From: CAMTUH01 sp947084935
GTDB lineage: Bacteria > Pseudomonadota > Gammaproteobacteria > Coxiellales > Coxiellaceae
Assembly (NCBI GenBank): GCA_947084935.1
Contig: CAMTUH010000002.1
Location: 1 to 64,000 of the forward strand
DNA: 64,000 nt
Direction: 5' to 3'
Part shown: positions 33,458 through 42,220 of the stretch, one piece after another
Layout of the letters: each line of letters begins with the position of its first letter
Numbering within the stretch: the stretch's first letter is position 1
Notes under the pieces: generated by a model
Databases searched by the model: none
The model's input: only the letters and a program-made list of their open reading frames with translations
What the model was told of the DNA's origin: nothing
Position numbers and translations under genes: made by a program

Positions 33458-35017
33458 ATGGAACGCCCACAAGAATACGCCGCACTGGAACAATACGCTT
33501 CTGCCACGAACAGCCGTTTGCTCGAAAATCAAGCCGATTTGGATCCTAAAGACCACGCCATGCCAGAAATGCTATTGTGGTGTCGCGAACAAATACACGT
33601 CGTCGTATTAAAAAGCGGAAACATTTTAACGAGCCACCCCGGCTCACGACTCGTTCAAAATTGCAAAATCGTCATGATTAACAAGGGTCTGATCCCTGGC
33701 CAAATGTATCCCGCTTCCAGTGCGCTGATTCGCATGCTGCTCGAAAATGCCGAAGAAAAAGCATCGGATGAAGACCAAACACCCATCACCGTCAGCTCAC
33801 AGCAACGACGATTGCGCATTCTCGTCAAAGAAGCGCTGGATCTTGAAGCCAGTGATATTCACATCGAAGTGCGAAAAGACATCGCACGCATTCGATTTCG
33901 GAAACACGGTGAATTATTTCTGCACGCGGAATGGTTGCCAAAACTGGGGCGCGAAATCGCTTCCGTTGCTTTCAATAAAGAAACGGACCACGCGAGCACT
34001 CACTTTAACCCATGGATTCCGCAAAACGCATCCATGCCCTTACACATTGATGGCCATGAAATCCGCTTGCGGTTAGCGAGTTTACCCGCACACCAAGGAT
34101 TCGACGTGGCAATGCGAATTTTAACGACGGGCGATGAAAAGATTGAAAACTTAGAATCCTTAGGTTATTTGCCGGATCAAATCAAAATGATTCGAAAAGC
34201 GATTCAAATGCCGCACGGAGCGGTTATTTTATCGGGCCCCACCGGCTCAGGAAAAACGACTACCTTAGCCAGTTGCATGCAACTCATCAATAATCACCGA
34301 AAAATATTTACGGTTGAAGATCCCGTTGAAAAAATCACGCCCAATGCCACCCAAGTACCCGTGAATACGGAACATTATGATCGCAGTTTTGCCAGCATGA
34401 CGCGCACGGTTTTACGCATGGATCCCGACGTGATTGTGCTCGGAGAAATGCGCGACGAAGACACGGCGAGCGTGATGATGCGCGCTGCCGTAACGGGGCA
34501 TTTGGTTTTTTCAACCCTTCATACCAATACGGCCCCCGACATTATCACGCGCCTGACGGATTTAGGCGTTTCGCAATCCTTGCTGGCCGGCGCCAACTTA
34601 TTGGTCTGTTTGATTTGCCAACGGTTAGCGCCTTTGTTGTGTCAGTCCTGCGCCCTACCCGCGACTCAATCCATTGTGCATCAATCGCACCTCACTCGTT
34701 GGAGAAAAATATTCGGTGATTATCTTTCTCAATTAAAAGCACGATCACGGTGTCAACATTGCCACCAATTAGGCATCCGCGGACGCACGGTGGTTGCAGA
34801 AATTATTTGGGTAGATGAAATCGGACGTCAGTTCATAAAGACGGGCGATGTACTGGGATGGCAAGAATACTTAAAAGCAAGCGGATGGAAAACTTATCGG
34901 GAACGATTATTGTCCCTCGTCAAAAACGGAGAATGCGACCCCCTGGATGCGGAAAAATTAGTGGGAGAGTTTCATCCGGAATTCGAAATGAAAAGTTTCA
35001 GCTATCGGGAGCCGTAA
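33458..35017 (+). CDS. pilQ: Type IVb pilus assembly ATPase (PilQ/GspE family)
   Basis: Hexameric secretion ATPase that powers pilus extension from the cytoplasmic face. 519 aa from ATG 33458 (AAGGA upstream). Seen in order: an N-terminal domain, the dimer region (ASDIHIEVRKDIARIRFRKHGE), Walker A GPTGSGKTT (near 258), the Asp box (FTVEDPVEKI), Walker B (MDPDVIVLGEMRDEDTA) and the His box (TGHLVFSTLHTN). A Cys cluster CLICQ...CQSC...CQHC in the C-terminal part suggests a zinc site as in GspE/PilB. The name follows R64 nomenclature. pilR follows by 7 bp. Confidence 0.9.
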   Translation: MERPQEYAALEQYASATNSRLLENQADLDPKDHAMPEMLLWCREQIHVVVLKSGNILTSHPGSRLVQNCKIVMINKGLIPGQMYPASSALIRMLLENAEEKASDEDQTPITVSSQQRRLRILVKEALDLEASDIHIEVRKDIARIRFRKHGELFLHAEWLPKLGREIASVAFNKETDHASTHFNPWIPQNASMPLHIDGHEIRLRLASLPAHQGFDVAMRILTTGDEKIENLESLGYLPDQIKMIRKAIQMPHGAVILSGPTGSGKTTTLASCMQLINNHRKIFTVEDPVEKITPNATQVPVNTEHYDRSFASMTRTVLRMDPDVIVLGEMRDEDTASVMMRAAVTGHLVFSTLHTNTAPDIITRLTDLGVSQSLLAGANLLVCLICQRLAPLLCQSCALPATQSIVHQSHLTRWRKIFGDYLSQLKARSRCQHCHQLGIRGRTVVAEIIWVDEIGRQFIKTGDVLGWQEYLKASGWKTYRERLLSLVKNGECDPLDAEKLVGEFHPEFEMKSFSYREP

Positions 35018-35024
35018 TTTACCC

Positions 35025-36059
35025 ATGACACTAACGCGATTGCGACAACGTTGGATTTCACTGCAATTCACGCACAAACAACAGCAGGCTTTTTTAGAGG
35101 ATTTACATTCTCTAGTCAAAGACGGTGTTTCCGTGACGCAAGCCATCGAAACCATACGCACGATTTCCACGCACGCGACTCAGAAAATCGCCACACGAAT
35201 CGCTGAACATATCGCGCAAGGAAAATTACTGGCGGATGGCATGCAGGGTTTTTTTAGCCGCGCGATCATTGAGATCATTCGAGCGGGTGAAAACAGTGGT
35301 ACATTGGATTCAACACTCGAATCCGCCACACAAACTTTTTCGCAACGCAGCAGCGCGATCACGTCGTTGATTCATGCGATTCTGTATCCACTCACGGTTG
35401 TGTGTTTAGCGCTCGGCGTTACGGTTTTTATAAAAAATTCGGTATTAAACAGCTTTGCTAAAATCAAGCCCATTACACAATGGTCAAGCATGGGGCAATC
35501 GTTGTTTTATTTGGCAGAAATAACTCAAGACGGGTGGTGGCTGATTCTGCTCATTATTCTTGGGATTATTTTTTTAATCGCCAAAATGCTTCGTCATTAC
35601 ACACACGATTCTCGACACACCATCGATACCCTGCCTTTATTTTCACTCTATCGGAACGTTGTTGCTGCCCGCCTCATGGAAACCCTAGGATTATTGATGC
35701 GGAACGGCGTTATTTTGAAAAAAGCGCTGCAGATTTTACAACTCGATGCCTCGCCTTATCTGTCGTGGCATCTGCTAATGATGGAACTTCGATTGAGCGG
35801 CGGCACGGATAATATTGCCGATGTCCTCGACACGCAACTCATCCAAAAAAACGATCTCGTTCGATTACGCGTGGTCGCAAAAGGAAAAGGATTTGAACGC
35901 GCTTTGATTAGCTTAGGCCGTCAAGCCAACGAGCGAAACGGTAAAACGATTGCGTTGATGGGAAAAATTTGCGGCGCACTGTTACTCGCGCTTGGTGCAT
36001 TTATTGCGGCGACGTTGATTTTCGGCATTTATACCGTCGGCAGCACCATCGCTCAGTAA
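35025..36059 (+). CDS. pilR: Type IVb pilus inner-membrane platform protein (PilR/GspF family)
   Basis: 344-residue polytopic protein on which pilin subunits are assembled, partner of the ATPase. It has two GspF-like halves: FLEDLHSLVKDGVSVTQAIE (about 24-43) with IRAGENSGTLDSTLESA (about 86-102), and VAARLMETLGLLMRNGVILKKALQ in the second half. TM helices lie near 120-140, 168-188 and 318-340. The second half is weaker in the Gly-Glu motif (VVAKGKGFERALISLGRQA), as in type IVb forms. An 81-bp gap to the first pilin holds the dyad AATCCTTA-AG-TAAGGATT (36059-36076). Confidence 0.9.
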   Translation: MTLTRLRQRWISLQFTHKQQQAFLEDLHSLVKDGVSVTQAIETIRTISTHATQKIATRIAEHIAQGKLLADGMQGFFSRAIIEIIRAGENSGTLDSTLESATQTFSQRSSAITSLIHAILYPLTVVCLALGVTVFIKNSVLNSFAKIKPITQWSSMGQSLFYLAEITQDGWWLILLIILGIIFLIAKMLRHYTHDSRHTIDTLPLFSLYRNVVAARLMETLGLLMRNGVILKKALQILQLDASPYLSWHLLMMELRLSGGTDNIADVLDTQLIQKNDLVRLRVVAKGKGFERALISLGRQANERNGKTIALMGKICGALLLALGAFIAATLIFGIYTVGSTIAQ

Positions 36060-36140
36060 ATCCTTAAGTAAGGATTAAGCTTCAATATGGCTTTATCGTA
36101 CAAATTACATTAGGATTACCAATCATTCAGGAGAAAAACC

Positions 36141-36578
36141 ATGAGCAAGAAGCAATGGGGCATTAGCTTACTGGAAGTTTTATTATCGTTATCGATCATT
36201 GCCATTATTCTAGTTCTGGCCACGCGTTATTTTTTCGTTGCTGCCAATAATAACAAATTAAACACCGCCATCAGTCAGGTCGGCGGACTTGTAGCGGCTG
36301 CACACAATTGGAAAAGCATTAAGGCTTCTTTTACCGGCATTAGCATTCAAGTGCTGTACGATGAGGGTCAGCTCGAAAACTTCCCTGGACTGGACAGCTC
36401 CTCAACCACAGCTTCCGTAAATGATTTATGGGGCGATCCTTTCAACATTTCGCCCACGACCGGTAACAAGGCAACGATTTCAATCACACTGCCGAATTCG
36501 GGTAACTGCCAGGCTTTGAGCAATGCTTACACGGGAGCAACGTGCAGCGGAGCTACTTTTAACTACCCGTTTTCGTGA
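36141..36578 (+). CDS. pilS: PilS-like type IVb major prepilin (candidate)
   Basis: 145-residue prepilin. The leader MSKKQWG is cut before Ile (G/ISLLEVLLSLSIIAIILVLATRYF), with the conserved Glu at +5 in the hydrophobic N-helix. The mature body is about 138 residues with two Cys near the end (GNCQALSNAYTGATC) that can form the usual C-terminal disulfide. PilS-type segments include VLYDEGQLENFPG and VNDLWGDPFNISP. AGGAG precedes the ATG, and the 81-bp gap upstream suggests extra expression of this gene. It is paralogous to the prepilin at 48274-48720. Confidence 0.85.
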   Translation: MSKKQWGISLLEVLLSLSIIAIILVLATRYFFVAANNNKLNTAISQVGGLVAAAHNWKSIKASFTGISIQVLYDEGQLENFPGLDSSSTTASVNDLWGDPFNISPTTGNKATISITLPNSGNCQALSNAYTGATCSGATFNYPFS

Positions 36579-36581
36579 TGA

Positions 36582-37142
36582 ATGCGTGGCTTTACTCTCA
36601 TCGAGTTATTGCTGGCCCTCACGGTAATCGCGATCGTGACATTGCTCAGCATTAACCGTTACCAGCAATACCGAAATCAAATTGAAGTTCTTTTGGTAAA
36701 AAGCGACATTGCCGTTATTGATCAGTCGTTAAATAATTATTTTCATCTTATCGGCTGCGACCGCGACGGCATATTTCCCAACGATAAAATAAATCCGTCG
36801 ATAGCCGATCTAGGTTTATCTACTACTTATTACGCCCGCAAACCGTTAGTAACCCACTATGAAACTCAGATCATTGACACAGGAAGCAAAACAAAAAATG
36901 ACAAACCGATTTATTTACTACAAGTCCGCGCAACATTAAACACCTCACTTTCACCCGAACAATTATCTTGGTACTTAAATTTATTTCACGCGGGAAAAAT
37001 GGACACGAGCGGGCACATACTCACGTGGCAAACTTTACCGGGAAACAGCGCCGCCAATTCAGACGATTCTTTTTGGATTTTAGACGGGGCAAGGAAAATG
37101 TTTCGCCACCTCAATGATAACCACAATTGCGCGGCGTCGTAA
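36582..37142 (+). CDS. Minor type IV prepilin
   Basis: 186-residue prepilin with a very short leader (MRG/FTLIELLLALTVIAIVTLLSINRYQQYRNQ) and Glu at +5. The mature part has Cys residues at CDRDG and HNCAAS. The start ATG 36582 lies 3 bp after the pilS stop with no separate ribosome site, so translation is coupled. It probably acts as a minor pilin in the tip or priming complex. Gene position between pilS and the larger prepilin supports this, but the exact role is unknown. Confidence 0.8.
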   Translation: MRGFTLIELLLALTVIAIVTLLSINRYQQYRNQIEVLLVKSDIAVIDQSLNNYFHLIGCDRDGIFPNDKINPSIADLGLSTTYYARKPLVTHYETQIIDTGSKTKNDKPIYLLQVRATLNTSLSPEQLSWYLNLFHAGKMDTSGHILTWQTLPGNSAANSDDSFWILDGARKMFRHLNDNHNCAAS

Positions 37143-38119
37143 TGAAACAACACAACGGCTACACTCTGATCGAACTCTTGCTGGTTATCGCCGTGTTATC
37201 GGTTATGGCGTCGCTTGCAATTCTCACCGTGCGGAAAAACACCGATAATCGTCGTATCGATCAAGCCGCGCTGGAAATGCAACACGTCCTCGAGGCCGCA
37301 CTGGCTTACCGCGTCGACCAGGATTCCTGGCCACCGGCCAATAACACCTTAGCGAACGGATGCACCGCAAGCAGCACCGTCGACACGTTTATCAACACGT
37401 ATTTACCGAATGGAACCTACACCAGCAATTACGGTGCTCATTTTTGTTGGTCTTCAAAAACGCCCGGAGATAAAGGTCCTTTATTTTGGGTTGCGCTGAA
37501 GATGCCGTTTTCAGACGCCACACGAAATTATCAAACCGCGACTCAAATCGCGGCGCGATTACCGAACGCGCTGGCGGTTGTTAATCCCGCTGTCAGCACA
37601 CGCAATTCTGCGAATACTTGCACGAGCGGCAGCACTGCTTGCTACGTACGGAGCGAAGTGGTCATACCCGCTGCATCCAGCGAACACGACGGTAATCGCG
37701 TGGCGGGAATGGGCTACTGTAATCCCACGCAAGGTGGCGCACAACCGGGATCTTCGGACGACGTCTCTTGCACTCAAGGTTCATCAGGCGATCAGTACGT
37801 GATTAAATTTTCTTGTCCGGATGGAGAAAAAGGCCAAGTGTACACGTTTGCTAACTTTTATAAAGCAGCGGCATTGCGGCAAGCCAATCCACCCACGATT
37901 TTAACGGTTTTAAGCACCAGCACTCACCGAGATACGTGTCACGAATCTCCCGCAGGATCATCACAATATATGTGCACTATTTCAATTATTGCGGAATACG
38001 ATCACAATACGTATCCGGTGGTTCATCCACGAAAAGGCGACGCCGGTACTATCGGCGCTTCGTATATTGCTTATTGCGCTCAACGACCACCGCAATCGAC
38101 ACCGGTGAAATTATGGTAG
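37142..38119 (+). CDS. Large minor prepilin
   Basis: 325-residue prepilin (MKQHNG/YTLIELLLVIAVLSVMASLAILTVRKN). After the N-helix comes a large Cys-rich globular domain (at least ten Cys, e.g. NTCTSGSTACYVR, SSDDVSCTQGS, FSCPDGEKG, RDTCHES, YMCTISI). A long body on a pilin stalk recalls the PilV/TcpB-type minor pilins that sit at the tip and bind targets; this is inference. ATG 37142 overlaps the previous TAA (TAATG). The alternative TTG at 37127 is within the previous gene. Confidence 0.8.
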   Translation: MKQHNGYTLIELLLVIAVLSVMASLAILTVRKNTDNRRIDQAALEMQHVLEAALAYRVDQDSWPPANNTLANGCTASSTVDTFINTYLPNGTYTSNYGAHFCWSSKTPGDKGPLFWVALKMPFSDATRNYQTATQIAARLPNALAVVNPAVSTRNSANTCTSGSTACYVRSEVVIPAASSEHDGNRVAGMGYCNPTQGGAQPGSSDDVSCTQGSSGDQYVIKFSCPDGEKGQVYTFANFYKAAALRQANPPTILTVLSTSTHRDTCHESPAGSSQYMCTISIIAEYDHNTYPVVHPRKGDAGTIGASYIAYCAQRPPQSTPVKLW

Positions 38120-38142
38120 GACTTATTCTGTAAAGAAACATT

Positions 38143-39969
38143 ATGTCACGAAACTCACAAACTACCACACGCCCATTTCCGACACCTTCTGATTTCCTTA
38201 GAGAAATGCGCCGCAACGGAAAAAATGGCCGTCGTCGGCATGAAAGGCTTAACCCTGATGCCGGATTCGTTACGCGTGCAGTAAATACTATTTTGCATGA
38301 AATGCCGGATTTGCGGATGTGGTGGCTCCTCCCGATCTTGGGAACCCTGACCATCGCTTTAGCCCGTCGTCTTTATGACATCCTCGGTGCCGATGGGTAT
38401 TTTCAGGGATATTATTTACCGGGGTTTAGCGACACGGAAGAGCAAGATAATTTAGAAACCGTTGAGCGTTTTGCGTGGATTGCCTGGATCGTGTTTTGGC
38501 TGCTCAGCATACCCTTATCTTATCGCATCGGAAATCGCTTGGACGACAGCAGTGATCTCTGCGCATTTCGCCGCATTATTTCTGTTTTACAGCGAAAGCG
38601 TTATTTATTGCCGCTGAATGCTATCGAAGAAGATCCCACTAATTTTATTAAAAATTTAAATTCCCTAAAAGACTTTTTATTACACCTCATTGATCATTTG
38701 ATTTTAGAAGGCGACTACGGACACACCGCAAAACGGCAAGATTACTGGAACGCCACCATAGATATCGTGCTCGCCGTCGAACAATTTATTGTTGAGAACG
38801 AAATTCCAAAGAAATTAGAGACGGCTTTGGAACATACTGTAGTCTTCAATAACACGGTTGACAACTTTGATGCGGCGCAATTCCCTTTGGATTTACTGTG
38901 TTACGTCAAAGAAAAAATGATCAGTTTAGATCGGGAAATTCCGCACGACCCCAACTCTTATCGAATAGAATTACCCGATCGTATTCCTCCGGACAGTCTA
39001 ATGGGTCCCGATCGTGCAACGGCCCTTGAGAAATTATTTACCGATGAATTCATGAGCGACTTCCGCAACGACTTTGACTTGCGCAGCGCTTTACGTCGCT
39101 TGATTACAGAATTTTTTTCACACCAACAGAATGATAGTGAAATGCTCGAAGAGAACGTCGAAACTCTTCGCGCGCTGTCTCCCGAACATCAAGCCGCCGC
39201 ATTTATCTTATTTTTAACGGGCAATGAAACTCAACGCGACCTGGCGATGACTTTATTTTGGCACGAAAAATTTACTGACCCACACCGCGCACGCATCCTC
39301 TCCGCGCTCATACAACCCGAAGTGTACAATTTATTACTTCAACAACAAATTTTATTTCAACTATTTGATGACCATGAGGACCGAGTTGCTGCTTTTTTTA
39401 ATTTCTATCCTGAACTTGCGACATCAATATTAGTATTGATGGAAATCACTCCGAATGCTAATGAATTATATGAGCCTGCACGTGAAAATTTATCGCAGCA
39501 AGAAGTCGCTGCTTTTACTGAACCGCCCCTCATTATTGCCATGATACAGCGCTTGCTCTGGAATGGAGCCGTTCTTCCAACCACTCGTCTGAATATAGTG
39601 AAGCGCCTTCTTGAAAATCATTCGAATACGCTGCGCACGCTGTTTAATTTAGACGATGAATCCAATCGCACACGTATCGTCGGAATTTTGACGGCACACG
39701 ATAACGAAGCAATGGCGCTGGATTTACTCGAGCTGCTGACACCGAGCGCAAATGACATCGCCACACCTCTATTAACCCAAATGGACGAGGTTGACGTTCA
39801 ACAATCAACGAAACTTCGGCATGAATTAAATCAACGCCTGCAAGAGCAAGTCTCTTGTTGCACCCGCCTAAACGCCACTCTGACCGGCCTTTTTTCGAGC
39901 CGAACAACGGACGGGGATGAAACCCCTCTTCTCGACCCTATACACCGCAGTTACGGAACACACTTGTAG
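38143..39969 (+). CDS. 608-residue membrane protein embedded in the pilus locus, unknown
   Basis: No family recognised. The N-terminal ~45 residues are basic and polar. Two TM helices lie near 62-85 (LLPILGTLTIALARRLYDIL) and about 110-128 (AWIAWIVFWLLSIPLSYRIG), separated by an acidic loop. The remaining ~470 residues are soluble, acidic and helical, with leucine-rich helices resembling a helical-repeat protein. It starts 23 bp after the last prepilin and ends with TAG in a family A repeat, 263 bp before the second pilus block. It could be a pilus accessory protein or an effector inserted between the blocks. Confidence 0.75.
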   Translation: MSRNSQTTTRPFPTPSDFLREMRRNGKNGRRRHERLNPDAGFVTRAVNTILHEMPDLRMWWLLPILGTLTIALARRLYDILGADGYFQGYYLPGFSDTEEQDNLETVERFAWIAWIVFWLLSIPLSYRIGNRLDDSSDLCAFRRIISVLQRKRYLLPLNAIEEDPTNFIKNLNSLKDFLLHLIDHLILEGDYGHTAKRQDYWNATIDIVLAVEQFIVENEIPKKLETALEHTVVFNNTVDNFDAAQFPLDLLCYVKEKMISLDREIPHDPNSYRIELPDRIPPDSLMGPDRATALEKLFTDEFMSDFRNDFDLRSALRRLITEFFSHQQNDSEMLEENVETLRALSPEHQAAAFILFLTGNETQRDLAMTLFWHEKFTDPHRARILSALIQPEVYNLLLQQQILFQLFDDHEDRVAAFFNFYPELATSILVLMEITPNANELYEPARENLSQQEVAAFTEPPLIIAMIQRLLWNGAVLPTTRLNIVKRLLENHSNTLRTLFNLDDESNRTRIVGILTAHDNEAMALDLLELLTPSANDIATPLLTQMDEVDVQQSTKLRHELNQRLQEQVSCCTRLNATLTGLFSSRTTDGDETPLLDPIHRSYGTHL

Positions 39970-40071
39970 CCTTGATGGAGTCCCCGGGTTACGCCTCGAA
40001 GCGAGGCTTCACCCAGGCTACGAATTAAACCGTAGCCTTGATGGAGCGCTAGCGGAATCAAGGAATTCTTG
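39966..40071. repeat. Two family A repeat halves in tandem
   Basis: GTAGCCTTGATGGAG...CACCCAGGCTAC (39966-40020) is followed by GTAGCCTTGATGGAGCGCTA...ATCAAGGAATTC (40032-40070). The first TAG is the stop of the 608-residue protein. The rest of the gap to 40232 is AT-rich and shows no supported gene. Confidence 0.8.
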
Positions 40072-40232
40072 TAGCGGCAAATACCCGAATCGAGTGGATC
40101 CTTAAGAAAACATTAATATGCCCAGAAATGTATCAAATCAATCAAAACGAAATTAGAATAAATACCCCAGTACCATACAAAAGTTCGAGATTTATAATAC
40201 GGATTCGGCGGCGGCAGGCAAGGAAAATCCTC

Positions 40233-40637
40233 ATGGAACTAAAAAAAGGCGCTCTCATTGGGCTATTTTGCTTCACCGCATTCGGTTTTACCAAATGGAT
40301 ATTTGCTTATACCGCTGAATTACCTCTTGAAATAGTACGCGCCAAAAAATTACCGCACCCAACACCCACTGTAAAAATTACGCATCAATGGATACCGCAA
40401 GCCCAATTCATTTTTTATCCCGGCTCACTGAAGCAAAACATTCAACGCGTGGCGAAAGATTTCGGATGGCCCATCGTCTGGAAGCCGGAAAATGATTACC
40501 AGTGGGTTGGAACTGCACGCCTTGCCAGCAATAGCCTGCCTTTTATTTTAGATAAAATATTACGCAATTTTCCCTTACAAGCCATTTTTTACAGCGGTAA
40601 CCATATTTTAGTGATCACCCCACGGAATATCAAATGA
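40233..40637 (+). CDS. PilL/TcpQ-like periplasmic pilus protein
   Basis: 134 aa from ATG 40233 (AGGA 8 nt upstream). A membrane anchor or uncleaved signal (ALIGLFCFTAFGFTKWIFAYTAE) precedes a small domain of about 70 residues: FYPGSLKQNIQRVAKDFGWPIVW...DYQWVGTARLASNSLPFILDKILRNFPLQAIFYSGNHILVI. This matches the TcpQ/PilL C-terminal domain that partners the secretin in toxin-coregulated and R64 pili. It overlaps the secretin gene by 4 bp. It is the first gene of the second pilus block. Confidence 0.8.
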   Translation: MELKKGALIGLFCFTAFGFTKWIFAYTAELPLEIVRAKKLPHPTPTVKITHQWIPQAQFIFYPGSLKQNIQRVAKDFGWPIVWKPENDYQWVGTARLASNSLPFILDKILRNFPLQAIFYSGNHILVITPRNIK

Positions 40638-42220
40638 AAATGAATTTATTAAACTTATTCGTGCTTTTGTTGCTTATCCAATTTTTCGCAGCCTGCTCGA
40701 AAATTTACAACAACACCAACTCAAACGTCGACCAAACAATGCAAAAAATGAAAGTGGCAAAATCTGAGTCGGAAAAAACGGAACCGGCCGTCATCATTAA
40801 ATCTGGGTATTACGTCGACACCGATCCCATCGCGTTCGACACCGAACCCGCATGGCTCAAAAATCGAGTTTCTTTGCAAACGCACGGCATGCCTTTCAAT
40901 TTACTCATGAATCGACTGTTGCGCAGTAAAGACATCATGCCCAGTTACGACAACACCGTTCAACCGCAACGATCCGTGAACATGAATTACGTAGGTACGA
41001 TCAAAGGCGCACTGAGCACGCTTGCAAATGCGATGGACTATCACTATTCGATACACGGCAACACCGTTCACTGGTCCGCCTTCGAAACGAAGACGTTTAA
41101 CGTTTCCTTCATGCCCGGCGCATCCAATTATTTAGTGGGGCAGCAGCAAAATAATACGGGCAATGATTCCAGTAACGGAACGGGGAGCGCTTCACCAGTT
41201 GGACAAATCAACGACCAACAATACAGCAATATGGAAGCTCAATTGTCGGTGTGGCACGACATCGAACGAACGTTGAATGAGCTGAAATCCACGCAAGGTC
41301 GCATCACCGTTTCAGAATCCACCACCAGCGTAACTGTGCGCGATCATCCCAACAACGTTCGCGCGATCGCCCAATACCTCACTCAATTAAATAGCAATTT
41401 ATCGCAGCAGGTGGCGATCAAAGTTCAAGTGCTCGAAGTCGAATTAAACAAAAATTTTAATTATGGCGTCGATTGGAACGTCGTCGTTAATGCGTTAAAT
41501 ACGCGATTTAATTTAACCGGCAATTTAGGAACTGCTACTAACCTTACCCAAAACACATTGCTGTTAACCGGCGGTACCTCTGCGGCAGCGGGATTACTGA
41601 TTGGAAAACAAACCGGCGCACAGACGTTGATTAACGTATTAAGCCAACAAGGCAAAGTACGTGTCGTAACGGAACCCGAACTCGTAACGATGAACGATCA
41701 AATTGCGTCGATTCGCATTACGCAAAACGTGGGTTACGTGGAAAGCATCAGTCAATCACTGAGTCAAAACTTCCTCACCACTTCCATCACCCCCGGAACG
41801 ATAACCGATGGTTTTACGCTATATATCTTGCCAAAAATACAAGGTGATAAAATTTACATGCAAATCACCAGCACCATAGCCAACTTAGAACGCCTGGAAA
41901 AAGTAAGCACGGCATCGACGGGAAATGCCACTCAATCGAACAGCAGCAGCAACACGAATACCAACCAACAACAATTCGAAGCCATCCAAGTACCTACGCT
42001 CGCACAAAAAGCCTTTAACCAACGAAGCGTACTGACCTCAGGATCTACTTTGATTATCGCAGGGTATAAGCGATTACGCGATGAGGTAACCAAGGCCAGC
42101 TACTTCGGTGTTGATCCGTTGGGCGGCAAAGGATCGCAAAGTCAAAACATAGAAACGTTGGTATTAATTACACCCATTATTTTGCACAGCGGTAAATCGA
42201 ATGTCCACCTTGGTTCGTGA
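40634..42220 (+). CDS. pilN: PilN-type secretin lipoprotein
   Basis: 528-residue outer-membrane secretin through which the pilus passes. Lipobox ending at Cys21 (FFAAC). An N-terminal domain comes first (GMPFNLLMNRLLRSKDIMPSY), then a Gly/Asn/Ser-rich linker (about 175-195), the ring-building N domain (ITVSESTTSVTVRDHPNNVRAIAQYLTQLN, QVAIKVQVLEVELN) and the secretin barrel (LINVLSQQGKVRVVTEPELVTMNDQ, VPTLAQKAFNQRSVLTSGSTLIIAGY). The lipoprotein form with this layout is the PilN/BfpB/TcpC class. It overlaps its neighbours on both sides. Confidence 0.92.
   Translation: MKMNLLNLFVLLLLIQFFAACSKIYNNTNSNVDQTMQKMKVAKSESEKTEPAVIIKSGYYVDTDPIAFDTEPAWLKNRVSLQTHGMPFNLLMNRLLRSKDIMPSYDNTVQPQRSVNMNYVGTIKGALSTLANAMDYHYSIHGNTVHWSAFETKTFNVSFMPGASNYLVGQQQNNTGNDSSNGTGSASPVGQINDQQYSNMEAQLSVWHDIERTLNELKSTQGRITVSESTTSVTVRDHPNNVRAIAQYLTQLNSNLSQQVAIKVQVLEVELNKNFNYGVDWNVVVNALNTRFNLTGNLGTATNLTQNTLLLTGGTSAAAGLLIGKQTGAQTLINVLSQQGKVRVVTEPELVTMNDQIASIRITQNVGYVESISQSLSQNFLTTSITPGTITDGFTLYILPKIQGDKIYMQITSTIANLERLEKVSTASTGNATQSNSSSNTNTNQQQFEAIQVPTLAQKAFNQRSVLTSGSTLIIAGYKRLRDEVTKASYFGVDPLGGKGSQSQNIETLVLITPIILHSGKSNVHLGS

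Noticed and set aside
36059..36140. Sigma-54 promoter before the pilS candidate
   Set aside because: ATGGCTTTATCGTACA has GG but no GC at the required 10-nt distance. The AATCCTTA-AG-TAAGGATT dyad is noted but has no U-tract to be a terminator.
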